From NCBI GenBank assembly GCA_035645145.1, contig DASQNC010000006.1:1-34090 (forward strand): a stretch of 34,090 nucleotides of DNA, written 5' to 3'. Made by a program: the position numbers and the translations under genes. The stretch comes from Azospirillaceae bacterium. GTDB lineage: Bacteria > Pseudomonadota > Alphaproteobacteria > Azospirillales > Azospirillaceae. This document shows, piece after piece, positions 1-7,268 of this stretch (position 1 is the first letter of the stretch; each line of letters opens with the position of its first letter). Under the pieces are notes generated by a model. The model was not told the origin of the DNA and did not search any database. It saw only the letters and a list, made by a program, of their open reading frames with translations.

Positions 1-368
1 ACGCGCAGCCAATAGGGCTCGAACCGCCACTGTCGGCGCGACCGGCTGGGCCAGACCCGCACCACCGTCAGATCGGTGTCGGTCAACCGCACCTCTTCGT
101 AGAGGCGGCCACTGCGGTAGTTGATCCGGAACGCCAGATAGACCAACAGGACGTCCGCGCCCATGAAGCCGGTGATGGGCCAGGCCCCTGCGACCAGGAA
201 GAGCACGCCCAGGGAGCCGTTGAAGGCCAGCAACACCCCCATCAGGACCAGAAAACCGGTCCGGTTCAGGCTGCGGTTGGGGTGCAGCACCGCATGGAAG
301 TAGGTGCGGTGGGGGTCGGCCACCACCTCATCCGCCATTTCGGGCGCATTGCCGTTGGGTGCAGGCAT
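1..368 (-). CDS. DUF2244 domain-containing membrane protein (C-terminus beyond window)
   Basis: Reading the minus strand from the ATG at 368 gives about 122 codons that stay open to the left edge, so the C-terminus is missing. The N-terminal 35 residues hold a PHRTYFHAVLHPNRSLNRTGF stretch, followed by two hydrophobic segments (about residues 35-80) and then an AFRINYRSGRLYEEVRL block and a W-x-F-E-P-Y-W-L-R block. This pattern matches the DUF2244 family: small inner-membrane proteins with two transmembrane helices and a conserved C-terminal domain. The function is unknown. It diverges from nth across about 156 bp, and this pairing is common in alphaproteobacteria. That intergenic stretch carries two copies of CGCTCACCGGGG and no clear promoter. 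Confidence 0.85.
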   Translation of the reverse strand, partial: MPAPNGNAPEMADEVVADPHRTYFHAVLHPNRSLNRTGFLVLMGVLLAFNGSLGVLFLVAGAWPITGFMGADVLLVYLAFRINYRSGRLYEEVRLTDTDLTVVRVWPSRSRRQWRFEPYWLR

Positions 369-524
369 GTCCGGCCGACTATGATGGAAGCGCACCCGAC
401 CGGGATGTCTTCGACGCTCACCGGGGGGAGCTCACCAAGGGGCGCTCACCGGGGCCGGCATCCCGGGTTGAAGGGAGGTCGGGACCCGTTGCGTAATAAT
501 GGCCCATCCATATTGCTGTGAAAC

Positions 525-1181
525 ATGACGCCGCTCCAGATCGACGAGTTGTTCGCCCGCTTGTCCGCCGCCAATCCCACCCCCCGGTCCGAATTGGAGT
601 ACGGGAACGCCTACCAGCTCCTGGTGGCGGTGGTGCTTTCGGCGCAGGCGACCGATGTGGGAGTCAACAGGGCCACCCGCGACCTGTTCCTCGCCGTCCG
701 GACCCCGGCCGAGATGCTGGCGCTGGGCGAGGACGGGTTGAAGGCGCACATCAAGACCATCGGCCTGTTCAACACCAAGGCCCGCAACGTCATCGCCCTG
801 TCCGAAATCCTGGTGCGCGAACACGGGGGCGTGGTGCCGCGCGACCGCGAGGCGCTTGAAAAATTGCCCGGCGTCGGGCGGAAGACCGCCAACGTGGTTC
901 TGAACGTCGCCTTCGACGAACCCACGATCGCGGTCGACACCCACATCTTCCGGGTCTCCAACCGGACCGGCCTGGCCCGCGGCAAAACCCCGGAGGCGGT
1001 GGAGCAACGTCTGCTCCAGGTCGTCCCTGACCGCTGGCGTCAGCACGCCCACCACTGGCTGATCCTGCACGGCCGCTACATCTGCAAGGCCCGCAAGCCC
1101 GCCTGTCCCGTCTGCCCCATCCGCGACCTCTGCGGGTTCGAGGACAAGACGACGACGGCAACGCTGACCGCCGAGGGTTAA
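525..1181 (+). CDS. nth: Endonuclease III (DNA glycosylase/AP lyase)
   Basis: This base-excision-repair enzyme removes oxidised pyrimidines and cleaves the abasic site by beta-elimination. The 218-residue product is the normal length. The helix-hairpin-helix LPGVGRK ends at Lys120, the expected catalytic lysine, and the VDTH motif provides Asp138; both numbers coincide with the E. coli enzyme. The [4Fe-4S] ligands are Cys187, Cys194, Cys197 and Cys203 (C-x6-C-x2-C-x5-C). I see no Shine-Dalgarno sequence before the ATG, so the transcript may be leaderless or have a very short leader. The stop codon shares the TTAA at 1178-1181 with the convergent methyltransferase gene. The family call is very secure. 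Confidence 0.97.
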   Translation: MTPLQIDELFARLSAANPTPRSELEYGNAYQLLVAVVLSAQATDVGVNRATRDLFLAVRTPAEMLALGEDGLKAHIKTIGLFNTKARNVIALSEILVREHGGVVPRDREALEKLPGVGRKTANVVLNVAFDEPTIAVDTHIFRVSNRTGLARGKTPEAVEQRLLQVVPDRWRQHAHHWLILHGRYICKARKPACPVCPIRDLCGFEDKTTTATLTAEG

Positions 1182-2008
1182 CCGGCCACCCGCGCGACGA
1201 ACTCGACCGGGGCGATGCCCCCGCCCTCCAGCGTGCGCATCATGTTCCCGAGCCGCTGCGTTGCCGCCGGCCCGATCAGGACGTGAAGGCCGAGCGGCGG
1301 GGGGCCGTGCTTGGCCGCGTCCTCCCGCATCCGGCGGCCCAGTTCGATGGCGAGGCCGCGCCGGTCGTGCTCCGCCTCGATCCCGAACCCGGCATGGTTG
1401 AGCAGCCGCCGGTAGGTGTCCGGGGTCTCGACGAAGCTCGTGTCCGCGGTCTCGGCCCAGGGCATGGGATAGGGAATGCCCCCGTCCCCGACACGCATGA
1501 CATCGTAGACGCCGAAGCGTGCGCCCGGTTTCAACACACGCCGCACTTCCCCGAAGACCGCCGCCTTGTCGGGAATGTTCATCCCGACATGGATCATCGT
1601 GGCGGCATCGAAGGCGCCATCCGCGAACGGAAGCGACAGCGCACTGCCCTGCCGGAATTCGACGCGGTCGGCGAGACCGCACCGGCGCGTGATGGCATTG
1701 GCGACCTCCACGAACTCCGGCGTGAGGTCGATGCCGGTCACGCGGCAACCATGGGCCTCGGCGAAATAGCGCGCCGGCCCGCCGATGCCGGACCCGACAT
1801 CGAGGACATGCATGCCGGGCGCAAGACCCAGATCCTTGGCGAGTTCGACGGTGGCCGCCCGCCAACCGAGGTGGAATTCGTCGGCGCCCGACAGGTCGGA
1901 CGGGGCCAACTTGTCGATGTCCTTTCCATCCGCGACCAAGGCGTCGAGGATCTTCTGTTCAAGCCCGCCGCGCGTGTAGTGCCTTGCGACGTCCTGCTCG
2001 GTGCCCAT
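1178..2008 (-). CDS. Class I SAM-dependent methyltransferase (sarcosine/dimethylglycine methyltransferase-like)
   Basis: The 276-residue protein has a Rossmann-type methyltransferase core. Motif I is VLDVGSGIGGPAR at residues 68-80, the acidic strand-2 end is GIDLT at 92-96, and the later motif VLKPGARFGVYDV lies near 158-170. The segment GGPARYFA and the layout around it resemble the glycine/sarcosine/dimethylglycine N-methyltransferase and ubiE-like groups. The substrate cannot be read from the sequence. The ATG at 2008 is chosen because GGGGAGG lies just upstream; the frame continues further upstream but lacks comparable support and would overlap the next gene. It converges on nth, sharing the TTAA. 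It is probably transcribed after the gene at 2115-2930, with a 106-bp gap. Confidence 0.85.
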   Translation of the reverse strand: MGTEQDVARHYTRGGLEQKILDALVADGKDIDKLAPSDLSGADEFHLGWRAATVELAKDLGLAPGMHVLDVGSGIGGPARYFAEAHGCRVTGIDLTPEFVEVANAITRRCGLADRVEFRQGSALSLPFADGAFDAATMIHVGMNIPDKAAVFGEVRRVLKPGARFGVYDVMRVGDGGIPYPMPWAETADTSFVETPDTYRRLLNHAGFGIEAEHDRRGLAIELGRRMREDAAKHGPPPLGLHVLIGPAATQRLGNMMRTLEGGGIAPVEFVARVAG

Positions 2009-2114
2009 GACCGCCTCCCCTGCTGGCCGCCTCCCTGCGTCACCCGCACGGGATCCTGCACGCCTGTTCCCGGAATTGGGAGGGCGCGCCCGAATTATGG
2101 CCGTCCGATAGGCA

Positions 2115-2930
2115 TCAGCTTGCCGGGCGTGAGGCCAACAGCTCCTCGTAGCAGCGGATCTGCGAGGTCTGGCGGTTGCCGGGCCGGTCGCCGCCCGGGC
2201 GGTTGCGCGCCTCGACATAGGCGACGGTCGGGAAATCGCCGATATCGTAGAAATAGACGTCCAGGATGCAGGTGGCGGCACGATACTGCCAATACTCGGC
2301 CAGACCTTCGCGCCGCCGCAGTCCGGGCTGCCCCAGCATCGCCAGCACCCCGCCCTGGGTCTGGCCGCCCAGCACGGCCGGGGCCGGCACATTGGCCAGC
2401 AGCGGATCGCGGTCGGGCAATTCGGCGGCGGAGAGGAAGGCGCTCAATGCGCGGCGGTCGGCGTCCCGTTCCACCAGGATGCTGGGGACCGCGTTGGCCG
2501 CGGCCAGGGCGACCAGGACCGCTTCGGGCCCGTTGGCCATGTCCGGCCGCAGCAGGGGCGTTGCGACCATGAACACGGGCGGAAGCGGGAGCGTGCGCGC
2601 GCCCACGGCCACCGCCGGCACCGGTTCGGCCACCGGCCGGTCCGCGACGTCGGCGGGCCGGACGTCGGACGGGTCGGCGAACGCGACATCGACGGGCGGC
2701 CCCGCAGGGGCCATCAGGCGCCCGCGGGCGACATCGGCGGCGGTCTCATAGTCGGGGAGCACGGCCGGCAGGAACGCGCGGGCCGCATCGCCCTCGCGGT
2801 GGCGTTCGGTCCGTTGCCGGCGGCCATGGGCGTCGAGGCCCGACCGGACCTCCTGCCAGACCGAAACGGATGCGGCCGCGAGCAGAGCACCCGCGACCGC
2901 ACCGATGGCGAGCGACGCGACGGATCGCAT
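2115..2930 (-). CDS. Exported or membrane-anchored protein of unknown function
   Basis: This is a 271-residue protein with an N-terminal hydrophobic segment (about residues 7-25, SLAIGAVAGALLAAASVSV) that may be an uncleaved anchor or a signal sequence; no lipobox cysteine is visible. The middle is rich in Pro, Ala and Val and of low complexity. The C-terminal 80 residues look like the conserved domain: LAMLGQPGLRRREG, then AEYWQYR, then CILDVYFYD. The LGxP...WxYR...LDxFxY pattern recalls BamE/SmpA-like small outer-membrane modules and occurs in uncharacterised alphaproteobacterial proteins, but I would not assign that fold without a profile search. It lies 71 bp downstream of the bactofilin gene on the same strand, so co-transcription is possible. 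Confidence 0.7.
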   Translation of the reverse strand: MRSVASLAIGAVAGALLAAASVSVWQEVRSGLDAHGRRQRTERHREGDAARAFLPAVLPDYETAADVARGRLMAPAGPPVDVAFADPSDVRPADVADRPVAEPVPAVAVGARTLPLPPVFMVATPLLRPDMANGPEAVLVALAAANAVPSILVERDADRRALSAFLSAAELPDRDPLLANVPAPAVLGGQTQGGVLAMLGQPGLRRREGLAEYWQYRAATCILDVYFYDIGDFPTVAYVEARNRPGGDRPGNRQTSQIRCYEELLASRPAS

Positions 2931-2952
2931 GATCGCCTTATCGCGACATCAC

Positions 2953-2997
2953 GTGGCGGGGCGGCCCGATGGGACTGGACCGGACCACCCCGCCCAC
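2953..2997 (-). terminator. GC-rich hairpin after the bactofilin gene
   Basis: The arms at 2953-2964 and 2985-2997 pair as GTGGCGGGG with CCCCGCCCAC, with one bulge. It sits between the bactofilin stop and the next minus-strand start. No T run follows, so termination would be weak or Rho-dependent; the hairpin may only be an mRNA end or processing structure. Confidence 0.3.
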
Positions 2998-3001
2998 GGG
3001 A

Positions 3002-3742
3002 TCAGGACGCCTTCTCGGCCTCGCGGGCGACCGGAGCCTCGGCCTTGCGCACGGCCGGGGCGCCGATCACCTGGATGTCGCCCATCAGCTGGCCGCCGGC
3101 TTCGACTTCCAGCTCGCCGTAACGGATCGAGCCCTGGATGCGGCCACCGGCACGCACCCGCAGGCGGCCGCGGACGGTGATCTCGCCCTCGAAGCGGCCG
3201 GCGATGTCGGCCTCGTCGATCTCGACCGAGCCTTTGAACAGGCCGGACTCGGCGATCTCGATGTTGCGGCCGTCGCGCAGGCGGGCCTCGACGGTGCCTT
3301 CGACCACCAGCACGTCGCAGGCGGTGATCTCACCCGACAGGCTGATGTCGCGGCCGACGATCAGCTTGCGCATCTCGACCTGGCCACCCATCTCGGCCGG
3401 CCGGCGGGCCGCCGGCGCACCGGCCGGGGCGCCCGCACCCGGGATGTCCACGACGCGGCGCGGAATGTCCGGCTTGAAGGCCGTTCCGGCGGCACCGGGA
3501 ACGGAGCCGGCACCGGGGGTCGGGGACATCGGCGAGGTCGGGATCTTCGGCGTGTTCATTTCCATTCCTTTGTCGGCGGGCGGCGTGCTGCGCGGCGGCT
3601 CTGCGGGGGCCGCGGCGCGGGGTGCGGGTTGCTGCGGCGGCATCGGTGGGGCCGGAGGAACCGGCTGTGCAACCGGCGCGGCGGCGCTCGGCGGCGCCGG
3701 TTCGGGTTTCGGCGGATCGCCGGGGTTCCTACGTCTGAACAT
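3002..3742 (-). CDS. Bactofilin (polymer-forming cytoskeletal protein, DUF583)
   Basis: Bactofilins self-assemble into filaments at the inner membrane and scaffold cell-shape or stalk and envelope enzymes. The product is 246 residues. The first 110 residues are very Pro/Ala-rich (PPAPPMPPQQPAPR and similar), and the bactofilin domain spans about 120-225. That domain has the expected short repeated hydrophobic-glycine turns of a right-handed beta helix (ISLSGEITACDVLVVEGTVEA, SGLFKGSVEIDEADIAGRFEG, ITVRGRLRVRAGGRIQGSI). The ATG at 3742 is preferred over a TTG three codons upstream, because GGAGAGG and AAGGGG lie before it. The unusually long proline-rich N-terminus is the main difference from short bactofilins. 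The organism may have other paralogues outside the window. Confidence 0.9.
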   Translation of the reverse strand: MFRRRNPGDPPKPEPAPPSAAAPVAQPVPPAPPMPPQQPAPRAAAPAEPPRSTPPADKGMEMNTPKIPTSPMSPTPGAGSVPGAAGTAFKPDIPRRVVDIPGAGAPAGAPAARRPAEMGGQVEMRKLIVGRDISLSGEITACDVLVVEGTVEARLRDGRNIEIAESGLFKGSVEIDEADIAGRFEGEITVRGRLRVRAGGRIQGSIRYGELEVEAGGQLMGDIQVIGAPAVRKAEAPVAREAEKAS

Positions 3743-3805
3743 CCTCTCCAAGCCCCTTCGTCATGCCTGTCGGCGTCGCAGTCAGATCCGAGCTTACCGT
3801 TCGGA

Positions 3806-4480
3806 TTAACCGTATCCGATCGGACGTAGCCCATGGAAGACGTGCACCATGAAGGCGGTCGCGATCACCGGTGCGAACAGGTTCACCACCGGGACCGTCA
3901 AAAGGAAGGCGATCATCGCACCGGCCAAAAAAAGTTTCAGCCGGTTGGCGTACCTCAACTCGCTTACCACCCCAGCCGGAAGCCGGCGCAGCGCCACGAC
4001 TTCAAGATACTCGCGCCCCAGGAGGTAGCCGTTCAAAAAGTAGAAGACCAAAAGGTTGAGGCCCGGCATCAGAAGGTAGATGGGTAGCGCCAACAGGTTC
4101 AGAAGCCCGGCGAGGAGGACCAGGCGCACGGCTCCGGCCACCGACTCGCGCAGGGACGAGCCGGCCGGCGGCGGCAGGGCCGGATAGCGCCGCCGCTCGA
4201 CGGAATCCGCCACTTCTTCCAGGAACAGGCCCGAAATGCCCATCAGGGCCACGGGGAACAGGAACCAAGTCAGGGCCAGGGTGGCGACTCCACCCGCCAC
4301 ATCCGCCACCGTTTCCAGCCAACCATTGGAAAACAACGCCGTGCTGGTCAGGAGCCAGCCTGCCCCGTAGAGCAGGGCGACGAACGCCAGCACCGCCAGG
4401 GCGAAACTGCGCCCCACCACACGGCGGGCGGCGGGATCGGCAAGATCGCCGAGGGCACGGAACAGGGCCGTCGCAAGCAT
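3806..4480 (-). CDS. EI24/CysZ-type integral membrane protein
   Basis: The 224-residue protein is strongly hydrophobic, with membrane segments near residues 25-50, 60-90, 115-150 and 180-210. It has the family signature of short conserved blocks around helix ends (ALMGISGLFLEEVADSVERRRYP, FLNGYLLGREYLEVVALRR, ANRLKLFLAGAMIAFLLTVPVVNLFAPVIATAFMVH). The EI24 family (PF07264) includes CysZ, a sulfate-uptake protein, but most alphaproteobacterial members are annotated only by domain, and no sulfate-assimilation gene is adjacent here. The start is the ATG at 4480; its ribosome-binding site is weak. It is divergent from the adenosine kinase gene and 63 bp upstream of the bactofilin gene on the same strand. 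Confidence 0.8.
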   Translation of the reverse strand: MLATALFRALGDLADPAARRVVGRSFALAVLAFVALLYGAGWLLTSTALFSNGWLETVADVAGGVATLALTWFLFPVALMGISGLFLEEVADSVERRRYPALPPPAGSSLRESVAGAVRLVLLAGLLNLLALPIYLLMPGLNLLVFYFLNGYLLGREYLEVVALRRLPAGVVSELRYANRLKLFLAGAMIAFLLTVPVVNLFAPVIATAFMVHVFHGLRPIGYG

Positions 4481-4593
4481 CTGGCGGTTCGGTCCTCGAC
4501 GGGTCCAATGCGCGTTTCCCGTGGTTTAGCCGCCGGGGTTCCGTCCCGCAACGCCGACCGGGCGAGCCATCGGAGGAACCCTCCGGCGAACCT

Positions 4594-4621
4594 TGTGGCG
4601 GGCGGGACCGCCGCTATACTC
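4594..4621 (+). promoter_or_regulatory. Putative sigma70-type promoter of the adenosine kinase gene
   Basis: TTGTGG (4594-4599) and TATACT (4616-4621) are separated by 16 bp. The -10 element matches TATAAT at five of six positions. Transcription would start near 4628, giving a leader of about 80 nt before the ATG at 4709. A CGGAGG-AAC-CCTCCG inverted repeat lies just upstream (4572-4586). Confidence 0.55.
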
Positions 4622-4708
4622 CGCGCCCGTCGGCATCCAGCATCCGCCCGAACCCGGCACGTTTCCGCACGGCCCCCCGGGGCGCCCCCAGCACAGGACA
4701 CAACGGAC

Positions 4709-5701
4709 ATGACCAACGCCGCCTTCGACGTGGTTGGCATCGGCAACGCGATCGTCGACGTGATCAGCCGCACCGACGAGGGCTTCATCACGGCGAACAA
4801 CCTGGTGAAGGGCGCCATGACGCTCATCGACGCCGCCCGCGCCGAGGAGCTTTACGCACGCATGCCGGCCGGCATCGAGATGTCGGGCGGATCGGCCGGC
4901 AACACCATGGCCGGCTTCGCCCAGCTCGGCGGCCGCGGGGCCTACATCGGAAAGGTCCACGACGACCAATTGGGCACCGTGTTCCGCCACGACATGCGCG
5001 CCATGGGCGTGGCATTCGACACCGCCCCCCTGACCGACGGGCCGTCCACCGCCCGCTGCCTGATCGTGGTGACGCCGGACGCCCAGCGGACCATGAACAC
5101 CTATCTCGGCGCGTGCGTGCAGCTCGGGCCCGACGACATCGACGCCGGCCTGATCGGCTCGGCCAAGGTGACCTACATGGAAGGCTACCTGTTCGACCCG
5201 CCGCAGGCGAAGGCCGCCTTCCGGAAGGCGGCCGAGATCGCGCACGCGAACGGGCGCGAGGTGTCCCTGACCCTGTCCGACAGCTTCTGCGTCCACCGCC
5301 ACCGCGCGGACTTCATGGACCTGATCGACACGCAGGTGGACATCCTGTTCGCCAACCGCGACGAGATCACGGCCATGTTCGAGACGGACGACCTGGACAC
5401 CGCCCTGGCGGCCCTGCGCGGCCGGTGCAAGATGGCGGCCGTGACCCTGAGCGAGCAGGGCTCGGTGGTTCTGGCGGGCGGCGAGATCATCCGCGTCCCG
5501 GCGGAACCGGTCACCAAGCTGGTGGACACCACGGGTGCCGGCGACCTCTACGCCGCCGGTTTCCTGCGCGGCTACACCCAGGGCCGCAGCCCGGCCGACT
5601 GCGCGCGGCTGGGCTCGATCTGCGCGGCCGAAATCATCAGCCACGTCGGCGCCCGGCCCGAGGCCAACCTGCAGGACCTGGCCGCCGCCAAGGGGCTGTA
5701 A
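4709..5701 (+). CDS. Adenosine kinase-like PfkB-family sugar/nucleoside kinase
   Basis: The product is a ribokinase-fold kinase that phosphorylates a nucleoside (most likely adenosine to AMP) or a related sugar substrate. The 330-residue protein begins with FDVVGIGNAIVDVI, carries the substrate-side motif GGSAGNTMAGFAQLGG near residues 55-70, and ends with the anion-hole/catalytic motif DTTGAGDLYAAGFL, whose GAGD aspartate is the general base. NRDE in LFANRDEI is the usual Mg/phosphate motif. Alphaproteobacterial proteins of this type are usually annotated adenosine kinase; the exact substrate is inferred. The ATG at 4709 is chosen over an extension starting at 4508, because homology starts here and the extension would cover the promoter. 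It converges on dapB with a hairpin between. Confidence 0.88.
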   Translation: MTNAAFDVVGIGNAIVDVISRTDEGFITANNLVKGAMTLIDAARAEELYARMPAGIEMSGGSAGNTMAGFAQLGGRGAYIGKVHDDQLGTVFRHDMRAMGVAFDTAPLTDGPSTARCLIVVTPDAQRTMNTYLGACVQLGPDDIDAGLIGSAKVTYMEGYLFDPPQAKAAFRKAAEIAHANGREVSLTLSDSFCVHRHRADFMDLIDTQVDILFANRDEITAMFETDDLDTALAALRGRCKMAAVTLSEQGSVVLAGGEIIRVPAEPVTKLVDTTGAGDLYAAGFLRGYTQGRSPADCARLGSICAAEIISHVGARPEANLQDLAAAKGL

Positions 5702-5711
5702 GGGAACGGAT

Positions 5712-5737
5712 GGGACCGGGGGTCCGCCCCCGGTCCC
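5712..5737. terminator. Bidirectional hairpin between the nucleoside kinase gene and dapB
   Basis: A perfect 11-bp stem, GGGACCGGGGG (5712-5722) with CCCCCGGTCCC (5727-5737), closes a TCCG tetraloop midway between two converging stop codons. There is no T tract on either side, so it probably acts as a convergent transcript end in this GC-rich genome rather than a classical intrinsic terminator. Confidence 0.6.
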
Positions 5738-5743
5738 GCCGCG

Positions 5744-6547
5744 TCAGGCCACGCCCAACACGTCGCGCATGGAATAGAGGCCCGGCGCCTGCCGCCGGAC
5801 CCAGCGCGCCGCCCGCAACGCGCCACGGGCGAAAACCATCCGGTCGCCGGCCTTGTGCGTCAGCTCGATCCGTTCGCCGTCGCCGGCGAAGACGACCGTG
5901 TGCTCGCCGACCACATCCCCGCCGCGCAGCACCGCGTAGCCGATGTCCCCTTCGCGCCGCGGGCCGGTCAGGCCGTCGCGGGCACGGACCGCGGCCTGGC
6001 CCGGATCAACGCCGCGTCCGGCCGCGGCCGCCGCTCCCAGGGCCAGCGCCGTGCCCGAGGGCGCATCCACCTTTCGCCGGTGGTGCATCTCGACGATTTC
6101 GATGTCGAAGCCGGGGTCCAGCGTGCGCGCCGCCTGTTCCACCAGCGCGGCCAGCAGGGTCACACCCAGGCTGGTGTTGGCGGCCAGCACGATCGGGACG
6201 TGGCGGGACGCCTGCTCGACCAGCGCCCGCTGGCCGGCATCCAGGCCGGTGGTGCCGACCACCATGGGCACCTGCGCCTGTGCCGCCAGCCGCACATGCG
6301 CCAAGGTGGCGTCGGGCGACGTGAAGTCGATGGCCACATCCGCCTTGGCGAACAGGGCTGTGGCATCGTCGGTGGCGGCAAGGCCCAGCGGCGGCAATCC
6401 GGCAATGGCACCGATGTCCTGCCCGGCGCCAGCCCCCCCCGACCGCACCGTGCCGCCGGCCAGCACCAACCCGTCGGGTGCTTCCGAAATGGCCCGGACG
6501 AGCATCCGCCCCATCCGTCCCGCACAGCCCAGGACCGCAACGCGCAT
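5744..6547 (-). CDS. dapB: 4-hydroxy-tetrahydrodipicolinate reductase
   Basis: This enzyme reduces 4-hydroxy-tetrahydrodipicolinate with NAD(P)H in the diaminopimelate/lysine pathway. The 267-residue protein is of standard length. The N-terminal nucleotide motif reads VAVLGCAGRMGRM (residues 3-15). VGTTGLD follows in the middle, and the catalytic/substrate signature EMHHRRKVDAPSGTAL has the expected His-His and Lys. The C-terminal GDRMVFARGALRAARW is typical. AGAGG lies a suitable distance before the ATG at 6547. It lies downstream of dnaJ and the CigR-like gene on the same strand, but probably has its own promoter, and it converges on the nucleoside kinase gene. Confidence 0.97.
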   Translation of the reverse strand: MRVAVLGCAGRMGRMLVRAISEAPDGLVLAGGTVRSGGAGAGQDIGAIAGLPPLGLAATDDATALFAKADVAIDFTSPDATLAHVRLAAQAQVPMVVGTTGLDAGQRALVEQASRHVPIVLAANTSLGVTLLAALVEQAARTLDPGFDIEIVEMHHRRKVDAPSGTALALGAAAAAGRGVDPGQAAVRARDGLTGPRREGDIGYAVLRGGDVVGEHTVVFAGDGERIELTHKAGDRMVFARGALRAARWVRRQAPGLYSMRDVLGVA

Positions 6548-6579
6548 GCCGACCTCTCCCGCCCTTCGCTCAGGGCGGC

Positions 6580-6608
6580 AGGGTTTAGCACGCCGCCGCC
6601 CTCGCGTC
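6580..6608 (-). promoter_or_regulatory. Possible dapB promoter
   Basis: On the minus strand CTGACG (6603-6608) and TAAACC (6580-6585) are spaced 17 bp apart, giving a leader of about 25 nt. Both elements are imperfect. The layout resembles the purH candidate in this window, where the -10 reads TAAACG. Confidence 0.35.
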
Positions 6609-6662
6609 AGCCGGGGCCGGCGGTCCCCACGGTACGCGAAGGGAGGACCCGACCGGAGGGGG

Positions 6663-7136
6663 TCACCCCAGCACGTTGCGCAGGATGTCCACGATCAGGC
6701 CGGTGCCGACCTCGATCATCAGCACGTCGCGGCCGACCACCACGCGGGCGTAGCGGTCGTCGATCGGCGGCAGCCGGACCAGCAGGGCGTGGGGAATCTG
6801 CTTCTTCGCGATTCCCGGCGGAAGCCGCTTGCCGCGGGCCAGGTTTTTGGCGATGCCGGGCGGCAGGCTGTCGGCGCGGATCGCGCCCTCGCGGTAGTAG
6901 GAGGCGATCAGGTCCCGTTCGCCCATGCCGAAGGTCACGGACACACTGGGCGCACCACCGCCGATGCGCACCTGCGCCGAGGCGTCGGTGTCGTCCACGG
7001 CCTCCTCGTGGCCGCCCTTGCCATGGCCTTTGCCGTGGCCCGGCCCATGCCCGCCGTGCCCCTTCTTGGGATCGGCAAGGGCCGGTCCGCCGGCGACCAA
7101 CGCCAAGGCCAAGGCGAGAACAAGGGTACGGCGCAT
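6663..7136 (-). CDS. CigR/RcnB-like periplasmic protein with a His/Gly-rich segment
   Basis: The 157-residue protein starts with a clear signal peptide (MRRTLVLALALALVAGGPALA, cleavage expected near residues 21-23). A low-complexity His-Gly-Lys region follows (KKGHGGHGPGHGKGHGKGGH, about 25-45), which could bind metal. The C-terminal part holds the repeated PPGIAK motif: SLPPGIAKNLARGKRLPPGIAKKQIP. It ends with the RYARVVVGRDVLMIEVGTGLIVDIL block seen in CigR and RcnB-family proteins. CigR of Salmonella is linked to anti-virulence regulation and RcnB to periplasmic nickel/cobalt homeostasis; neither role can be transferred here. GGAG lies eight bases before the ATG at 7136, which decides against a start 11 codons upstream. 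It is downstream of dnaJ, with a 132-bp gap. Confidence 0.75.
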   Translation of the reverse strand: MRRTLVLALALALVAGGPALADPKKGHGGHGPGHGKGHGKGGHEEAVDDTDASAQVRIGGGAPSVSVTFGMGERDLIASYYREGAIRADSLPPGIAKNLARGKRLPPGIAKKQIPHALLVRLPPIDDRYARVVVGRDVLMIEVGTGLIVDILRNVLG

Positions 7137-7268
7137 GGATCGGGCTCCGAATGTTGCAACCGGACGCAACCTACCACCACCGATTTGGCGAAGTTGTGAC
7201 CAACGCCAAGGGCGCGCATGCCATTCGAGGCAAGCCCTTTTCGGCCGGTCGCGGGGACTTCCGGGCGT

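Noticed and set aside
469-516. nth promoter candidates (TTGAAG with TAATAA; TTGCGT with TATTGC)
   Set aside because: The first pair is 20 bp apart. The second would start transcription almost at the ATG and has a weak -10. Neither is good enough to list.
432-1865. Long minus-strand frame across nth and the methyltransferase gene
   Set aside because: It overlaps two recognisable genes in another frame, and its Arg/Gly/Pro-rich translation has no family features.
4508-4708. N-terminal extension of the nucleoside kinase
   Set aside because: It would cover a good promoter and adds a basic, low-complexity stretch not seen in PfkB kinases; the ATG at 4709 begins the conserved fold.
6580-6592. Half of a CIRCE element (TTTAGCACG) upstream of dapB
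   Set aside because: CIRCE is TTAGCACTC-N9-GAGTGCTAA; the last bases of the half-site differ and the second half-site is missing.
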